Translations under genes and position numbers: made by a program
Shown here: one piece after another, positions 18,464-23,023 of the stretch
Layout: each line of letters opens with the position of its first letter
How positions within the stretch are numbered: position 1 is the stretch's first letter
The notes under the pieces: model-generated
Told to the model about the DNA's origin: nothing
What the model saw: the letters and a program-made list of their open reading frames with translations, nothing else
Databases searched by the model: none
From: an uncultured Clostridia bacterium
GTDB lineage: Bacteria > Bacillota > Clostridia > TANB77 > CAG-508
Reading direction: 5' to 3'
DNA: 23,023 nucleotides
Assembly (NCBI GenBank): GCA_947624405.1
Contig: CANQKB010000009.1
Coordinates: forward strand, 1 to 23,023

Positions 18464-20279
18464 ATGAAAATTAAAGTAGCGAATTATATAGCCGATTTTT
18501 TAGTGAAAAATGGTATTTCTCATGTATTTACTGTAACTGGAGGAGGAGCAATGCATTTAAATGATGCTTTAGGGCATCAAAAAGGTTTGAAATGTATATA
18601 TAATCATCATGAACAAGCATGCAGTATAGCAGGAGAGAGCTATGCAAGAATACATAATAAAATTGCAGCAGTATGTGTTACAACAGGACCAGGTGGAACG
18701 AATGCACTAACAGGAGTTGTTGGAGGATATTTGGATTCTATTCCAATGCTAATTATATCAGGACAGGTTAGATATGATACAACAGCAAGAAGTACAGGGC
18801 TTGATTTAAGAGCAATGGGTGACCAAGAATTTGATATTTGCAAGTCAGTAGAAGCAATGACTAAATATTGTGAAATGGTAATTGATTCTAAAAAAATAAG
18901 ATATTGCTTAGAAAAAGCTTTATATATTGCACAACATGGAAGACCTGGACCATGTTGGTTAGATATACCTTTAAATGTTCAAGGTGCATATATTGAAACG
19001 GATGAATTAGAAGGATATGATGAAGAAGAGTATAAAAAAATTTTGCCACCAAAGGTTAATGAAAAAACAGTAGAAAATATTATAGAAAAAATAAAACAAG
19101 CTAAAAGACCAGTTCTGTATGCTGGTAGTGGTATACGTATCTCAAAAGGGTATGAAGCTTTTAAAAATGTTATAGAAAAATTAAATATTCCTATAGTTAC
19201 AGCATGGAATAGTATTGATGTGGTTTGCAATGATAATCCATTGTATGTAGGACGTGGAGGAATAAGAGGCGATAGAGCTGGAAATTTTGCTGTACAAAAT
19301 AGTGATTTAATTTTGTCAATTGGGTGTAGATTAAATTTAAAGCAGGTAGGATTTAATTCAAAAACTTGGGCAAGAGAAGCATATGTAATAATGTGTGATA
19401 TAGACGAAAATGAACTAAAAAAGCCTACATTACATGTTGAAATGCCAGTGTGGGCAGATGCTAGAGATTTATTAGAAAAATTAGATAAAAAATTAAGTAA
19501 TAAAAAAGTTTTTAATGAAAAAGAATGGATTTATATTTGTCAAAAATGGAAAAATAAATATCCTGTTGTTCTTCCAAAACATAAGAAAAACATTGAAGAA
19601 CGTGGTAGTGTGTATTATTTTATAAAAGAGTTAAGTTTAGCTTTAAAGGAAAATCAAATTACAGTTTCAGGTTGTGGTTCTGCAGGTTTTGTTGGAGCAC
19701 AAGCATATATTATAAAAAAGGGGCAGAGATTTATTGTAAATTCTGCAGTTGCTACTATGGGATACGATCTTCCAGCTGCAATAGGAGTAATGTTTGCTAA
19801 ACAAAATGATTTAGATGTTATATGCCTTGCAGGTGACCGGAAGCATACAAATGAATTTACAAGAATTACAAACAATAATACATTATAAAATGCCTATGAA
19901 AATTTTTATTATTAATAACGATGGGTACCACTCAATAAGGCAAACTCAAGCAAATTTGTTTAATAGTAATTTTGTTGGAATTGGGCCAGAAAGTCATGAT
20001 TTGAGTTTCCCTAAAATGTCAAAAATAGCAGAAGCTTATGGGTTTCCATATTATAGTATTAGCAAAAATGAAGAGGTGACAGATGTAATACAAAAAGTTT
20101 TGAAACAGAAAGGACCAGTAATTTGCGAAGTTTTTGTATCTCCAAAAGAAAAATTTGAACCAAAATTAACAACTAAAAAGTTAGAAGATGGTACACTAGT
20201 TTCACCTCCATTAGAGGATTTAGCGCCATTTTTGAGTAGAGAAGAATTAGAGGAGAATATGATAATACCGATGATTTAA
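18464..20279 (+). CDS. Thiamine-diphosphate-dependent enzyme, YerE/acetolactate-synthase-like, with +1 frame change at 19838
   Basis: Read with one skipped base it is 604 residues with the three-domain fold of acetolactate synthase. The catalytic glutamate lies in NHHEQACSIAGESYAR. A central domain follows (RPVLYAGSGIRIS). The cofactor motif runs from AGDGSIQMNLQELQTI to IINNDGYHSIRQ. The frame change falls exactly at the glycine of this GDG motif (residue 459). In its context after rfbFGH, the best model is a YerE-like enzyme that adds an acetyl unit from pyruvate to C4 of CDP-4-keto-3,6-dideoxyglucose, the branching step to yersiniose. A plain acetolactate synthase is less likely because no ilvN or other branched-chain amino acid genes are nearby. 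The start ATG has a GAGGAAG site. The substrate is inferred. Confidence 0.82.
19838..19841 (+). other. Putative CGGA +1 recoding site in the thiamine-diphosphate enzyme
   Basis: The zero-frame codons run GGT GAC CGG AAG and stop at 19888. Skipping one C gives GGT GAC GGA AGC ATA, which restores the invariant Gly-Asp-Gly-Ser of the cofactor motif. A weak AGGTGA lies just upstream, but no such site is shared by the other three locations. Confidence 0.6.
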
Positions 20280-20315
20280 ATATGAACGTGTTTAGGAAAG
20301 GAAATGCAGGAATTC

Positions 20316-21228
20316 ATGAATAAAATAGTAATAACTGGTGCAACAAGTATGGTTGGGTTAAATTTTATACAATATTTATTAAATAAGGAAGTTGAGATTG
20401 TAGCTATTATAAGAAAAAATTCAAGTAGAAAAAATCTAATACCAAAGAGTAAAAAAATAAAAGTTGTGGAATCTAATTTGGATGAATTAAAGGATTTGAA
20501 TATAGAAGAAAAATGTGATGTGTTTGTTCATTTAGCGTGGCAGAGTGCTCCAGAAACAAGTGTAGATAGCGTATATGTTCAAAATATGAATGTTAAATGT
20601 ACTTTAGATGCTGTGCATTTAGCAAAAAGGATTGGATGTAAAAGGTTTATTGGAGCAGGTTCACAAGCAGAATATGGGAGAGTAGAAGGAAAATTATTAC
20701 CTACAACACGGTACTAATCCAGAAACTGCTTATGGAATTGCTAAACTTTGTGCTGGCAATTTAAGCAGATTACTTGCAAATGAACTTGATATTGAACATA
20801 TTTGGCTTAGGATTGCAAGTGTATATGGACCATTCGATAGAGAAAAAACAATGATAAATGTTAGCATAGGAAAAATGCTTAAACTAGAATCTCCTGAATA
20901 TACTAAGGCAGAGCAGGTATGGGACTATTTATATGCAGAAGATATGGCAAGAGCTTTATATTTAATTTGTGAAAAAGGGATAAATAATTCTATTTACTGT
21001 GTGGGAAGTGGAAAGGAAAAAGTTTTAATTGAATACATAGAAGAAATAAGAAATCAGATAAATCCCAATTTGAAGTTAAAAATAGGGGATAAAGATTATG
21101 AAAAAAATCAAGTTATGAATTTAAGTGTAGACATATCAGATTTGACTAGAGATACGGGCTTTATTCCAAAAATTGATTTTAAAGAAGGAATAAAAAGAAC
21201 GATAGATTGGTATAAAGAAAAAGAGTAA
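20316..21228 (+). CDS. NAD-dependent epimerase/reductase of the sugar pathway (YerF-like candidate), with +1 frame change at 20709
   Basis: An extended short-chain dehydrogenase, 303 residues when one base is skipped. The nucleotide-binding loop is KIVITGATSMVGLNF at the N-terminus. GAGSQAEYG is the active-site strand, and after the break the frame reads GTNPETAYGIAKL with the catalytic YxxxK. The C-terminal VWDYLYAEDMARALYLI is typical of sugar-nucleotide enzymes. In CDP-yersiniose synthesis a reductase of this family (YerF) reduces the side-chain ketone made by YerE; that role is inferred. ATG at 20316 fits the start of the Rossmann fold; an in-frame ATG at 20304 is nearly as good. Without the frame change, translation ends at 20717 before the catalytic residues. 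Confidence 0.82.
20709..20712 (+). other. Putative CGGT +1 recoding site in the epimerase/reductase
   Basis: The zero-frame codons run ACA ACA CGG TAC TAA. Skipping the C at 20709 gives ACA ACA GGT ACT AAT CCA, which leads into the conserved YGIAK motif. The stop codon lies one codon beyond the site in the zero frame. Confidence 0.6.
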
Positions 21229-21245
21229 AGGTGAGGATAAAAATA

Positions 21246-22199
21246 ATGAAAAAAATAAGTGTAGTAGTACCTGTGTTTAATGAAGAAGAAAATGTAAAAC
21301 CAATAAGTGAAGCAATAGTGAAAGAACTTGAAAAATTAGAAAAATACGAATATGAAATTATTTTTATAGATAATCATTCAGCTGATAAAACGAGAGAATA
21401 TTTAAAGGATATTTGCTCGGAAAATAGAAATATAAAGGCAATATTTAATTCAAAAAATTTTGGACAATTTAATAGTCCATATTATGCATTATTGCAAGCA
21501 ACTGGAGATTGTGTAATGTTAATTACTGCAGATTTTCAAGACCCAGTTTATTTAATTCCAAAGTTTGTAGAAGAGTGGGAAAATGGATATAAAATTGTAA
21601 TAGGAATAAAAAACAAAAGCAAAGAAAAAAGAATTATGTATTTTTTAAGAAGTGTATATTATAAAATAATAAAAAAACTATCTAATGTTGAGCTAATAGA
21701 ACACTTTACAGGTTTTGGACTATATGATAGACAATTTATTGAGGTGCTTAGAAATTTAGATGACCCAACTCCATTTTTAAGAGGTATTGTTGCAGAACTA
21801 GGGTTTGAAAGAAAAGAAATTATGTATACACAAGAAAAAAGGCGCGCAGGTAAAACTCATAATAATTTTTATACATTATATGATGCTGCAATGCTTTCTT
21901 TTACTTCTTATACTAAAATTGGATTAAGACTTGCTACGTTTTTTGGTGGAATTATCGCAGGTATAAGTTTTATAATTGGATGCATTTATTTAATTTTGAA
22001 ATTAATTTATTGGGATATGTTTGTCGCTGGTATGGCACCAATATTAATAGGGATATTCTTTTTAGGAGCGCTTCAAATATTTTTTATTGGTTTTTTAGGA
22101 GAATATATTTTAGCAATAAATGCAAGAGTAATGAAAAGACCGTTAGTTGTTGAAGAGAAAAGAATTAATTTTACGGAGGAAGCGGATGGAAAAGTATAA
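21246..22199 (+). CDS. GtrB-like polyprenyl-phosphate glycosyltransferase (GT2)
   Basis: A 317-residue family 2 glycosyltransferase of the DPM1/GtrB type, which loads a sugar onto undecaprenyl phosphate at the cytoplasmic face. The N-terminus is ISVVVPVFNEEENV. The metal-binding region is ITADFQDP, the usual DLQDP-type motif. EKRRAGKTHNNFYTL is the acceptor-side motif. Two C-terminal membrane helices lie near residues 230-300. ATG at 21246 is chosen because AAGGTGAGG lies upstream; the frame could also be read from GTG at 21231. CGC (21843) is used here as arginine, showing that the CGN box is otherwise read normally. It overlaps the next gene by 14 bases. Confidence 0.88.
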   Translation: MKKISVVVPVFNEEENVKPISEAIVKELEKLEKYEYEIIFIDNHSADKTREYLKDICSENRNIKAIFNSKNFGQFNSPYYALLQATGDCVMLITADFQDPVYLIPKFVEEWENGYKIVIGIKNKSKEKRIMYFLRSVYYKIIKKLSNVELIEHFTGFGLYDRQFIEVLRNLDDPTPFLRGIVAELGFERKEIMYTQEKRRAGKTHNNFYTLYDAAMLSFTSYTKIGLRLATFFGGIIAGISFIIGCIYLILKLIYWDMFVAGMAPILIGIFFLGALQIFFIGFLGEYILAINARVMKRPLVVEEKRINFTEEADGKV

Positions 22200-22974
22200 A
22201 CAATCTTTTATAAAATTAATAACTAATAAAAGTTTTTTAATAACAGTGATAATAGTTGCTATTGCAAGTTATGGGTACACTTTAGAACATGTAGCTGTTA
22301 ATATAGATGTATTATCAGCGGATAAGTTTATGGAAGGAACAGAACTTATTGCACAGCATAGATTGATGGGACCAATCATTGAAAGAATATTTAATATAAT
22401 GGATTTTTATCCTTTTCTAGGGGATTTTATAGCAGTAATATTACTTATAATATCAGCGATTTTGTATTGCTCATTATTTGATGTAATATCAAAAGGAAAA
22501 ATAAAAAATATAGCATACACAATATTTGCATGCTTTTTTATATCATATCCATTAATAATGGAGATTTTTGTATTTTCACCAATGGGAATATCAATAGCTT
22601 TAGGTTTTTGTTTAATAGCGATAAGTTTAATGTTTATACATGAAGCTTTTATTGATAAAAAGAAGAGTAAATTTGTAATTGGTACAATTGCATTATGGTG
22701 TGCAATATCATTTTATGAGTCTTTTGCTGTTGTTTATATTGTTGGCGTATTAAGTATTACACTATTAGAAATATTATATGCAAATGATGAGAAATTAAAA
22801 TTAAGGAAAAATATAGCAAAAGCATTTCACTATGCAATTCCTTTAGTAATAGCTTTTATATTTAATTTAGTGATAACAAATTTAGTTTTAAAAATATTTA
22901 ATATAAAACCAAGTACAGCTGCTGATAAAAAAATATATTATTTATGGCTAGGACTAAAGGGAGGATGTTACTAG
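22186..22974 (+). CDS. GtrII-like membrane glycosyltransferase, apparently interrupted by TAG
   Basis: 262 residues with a single N-terminal helix and then repeated membrane segments. The pattern EGTELIAQHRLMGPIIERI in the first loop, followed by many hydrophobic helices, resembles GtrII-type enzymes, which transfer the lipid-linked sugar onto a surface polymer outside the membrane. Such proteins are usually about 450-600 residues, so this frame stops early. After TAG (22972-22974) the same frame stays open to the window edge and reads IIDFFQKTHKMIDIII, a plausible continuation. ATG at 22186 follows GGAGGA by five bases. Either a nonsense mutation, a sequence error or a genuinely short protein would explain it. 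Confidence 0.65.
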   Translation: MEKYKQSFIKLITNKSFLITVIIVAIASYGYTLEHVAVNIDVLSADKFMEGTELIAQHRLMGPIIERIFNIMDFYPFLGDFIAVILLIISAILYCSLFDVISKGKIKNIAYTIFACFFISYPLIMEIFVFSPMGISIALGFCLIAISLMFIHEAFIDKKKSKFVIGTIALWCAISFYESFAVVYIVGVLSITLLEILYANDEKLKLRKNIAKAFHYAIPLVIAFIFNLVITNLVLKIFNIKPSTAADKKIYYLWLGLKGGCY

Positions 22975-23023
22975 ATAATAGATTTTTTTCAAAAAACTCA
23001 TAAAATGATTGATATAATTATAT

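Noticed and set aside
18464..20279. Housekeeping acetolactate synthase (ilvB)
   Set aside because: The sequence context is a CDP-sugar operon with no ilvN, ilvC or ilvD genes nearby, so a sugar-branching role is more likely, though the families are related.
248..20712. CGG simply reassigned to another amino acid such as Trp or Gln
   Set aside because: A triplet reassignment keeps the zero frame, which stops within about fifteen codons at all four sites. Only skipping one base restores the proteins.
248..20712. prfB-like +1 slippage of the P-site tRNA with a Shine-Dalgarno stimulator
   Set aside because: The four preceding codons differ and would re-pair badly after a +1 slip. SD-like bases upstream are inconsistent in presence and spacing, and there is no stop codon at the shift site.
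248..20712. Four independent random sequencing indels or pseudogenes
   Set aside because: Not excluded without reads, but disfavoured: all four are the same C insertion directly before an in-frame GGN glycine codon in intact genes, whereas ordinary indels here would be expected in the many A and T runs and in any frame.
1..23023. CRISPR arrays, tRNA or rRNA genes, insertion sequences and attachment sites
   Set aside because: I looked for regular direct repeats, cloverleaf-like GC-rich stretches, transposase motifs and flanking duplications and saw none.

Overview
The window is 23 kb of very AT-rich DNA with every convincing gene on the + strand. AGA is the dominant arginine codon, Shine-Dalgarno sites are strong (GGAGG type), and GTG and TTG starts occur. 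This fits an uncultured low-GC Bacillota, probably Clostridia or a neighbouring gut lineage. That placement is inferred from style and gene content; there is no rRNA or tRNA gene here.

Layout. (1) 2-1427: the 3' two thirds of recG, a DNA helicase. (2) 1493-8143: its own promoter and a compact Wadjet operon, jetA-jetB-jetC-jetD. This is an SMC-family condensin-like complex with a TOPRIM nuclease that restricts plasmids. (3) 8222-12813: a membrane-anchored VirD4/TraG-like ATPase broken at 9124, a long hairpin, a transglutaminase-like protein, a small unknown protein and a terminator. (4) 12924-14658: a small membrane protein, a Mur-ligase-like protein and a two-OB-fold single-stranded DNA-binding protein, ending in a clear terminator. 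(5) 14712-23023: a promoter and a surface-sugar operon. rfbF, rfbG and rfbH make CDP-4-keto-3,6-dideoxyglucose. A YerE-like thiamine-diphosphate enzyme and a short-chain reductase probably turn this into a branched yersiniose-type sugar. A GtrA-like flippase, a GtrB-like glycosyltransferase and a GtrII-like membrane glycosyltransferase follow; the last has an in-frame TAG.

The most striking signal cuts across the genes. Four otherwise intact genes (recG, jetD, the thiamine-diphosphate enzyme and the reductase) each carry one +1 frame change. In all four the zero-frame codon at the break is CGG. In all four, skipping its C gives a GGN glycine codon and restores the conserved protein, including the Walker A glycine of RecG and the GDG glycine of the thiamine-diphosphate enzyme. 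I read every CGG trinucleotide in the window: these four are the only ones that fall in frame as a codon, and the other roughly two dozen all straddle codons. CGT, CGC and CGA are used normally as arginine. This suggests that CGG is an unassigned codon in this organism and that CGGN is read as a four-base glycine codon, or as an A-site +1 frameshift onto tRNA-Gly. A systematic sequencing artefact is the main competing explanation.

One further break, in the VirD4-like gene, is of a different kind (an A-run next to TAG) and looks like an ordinary indel.
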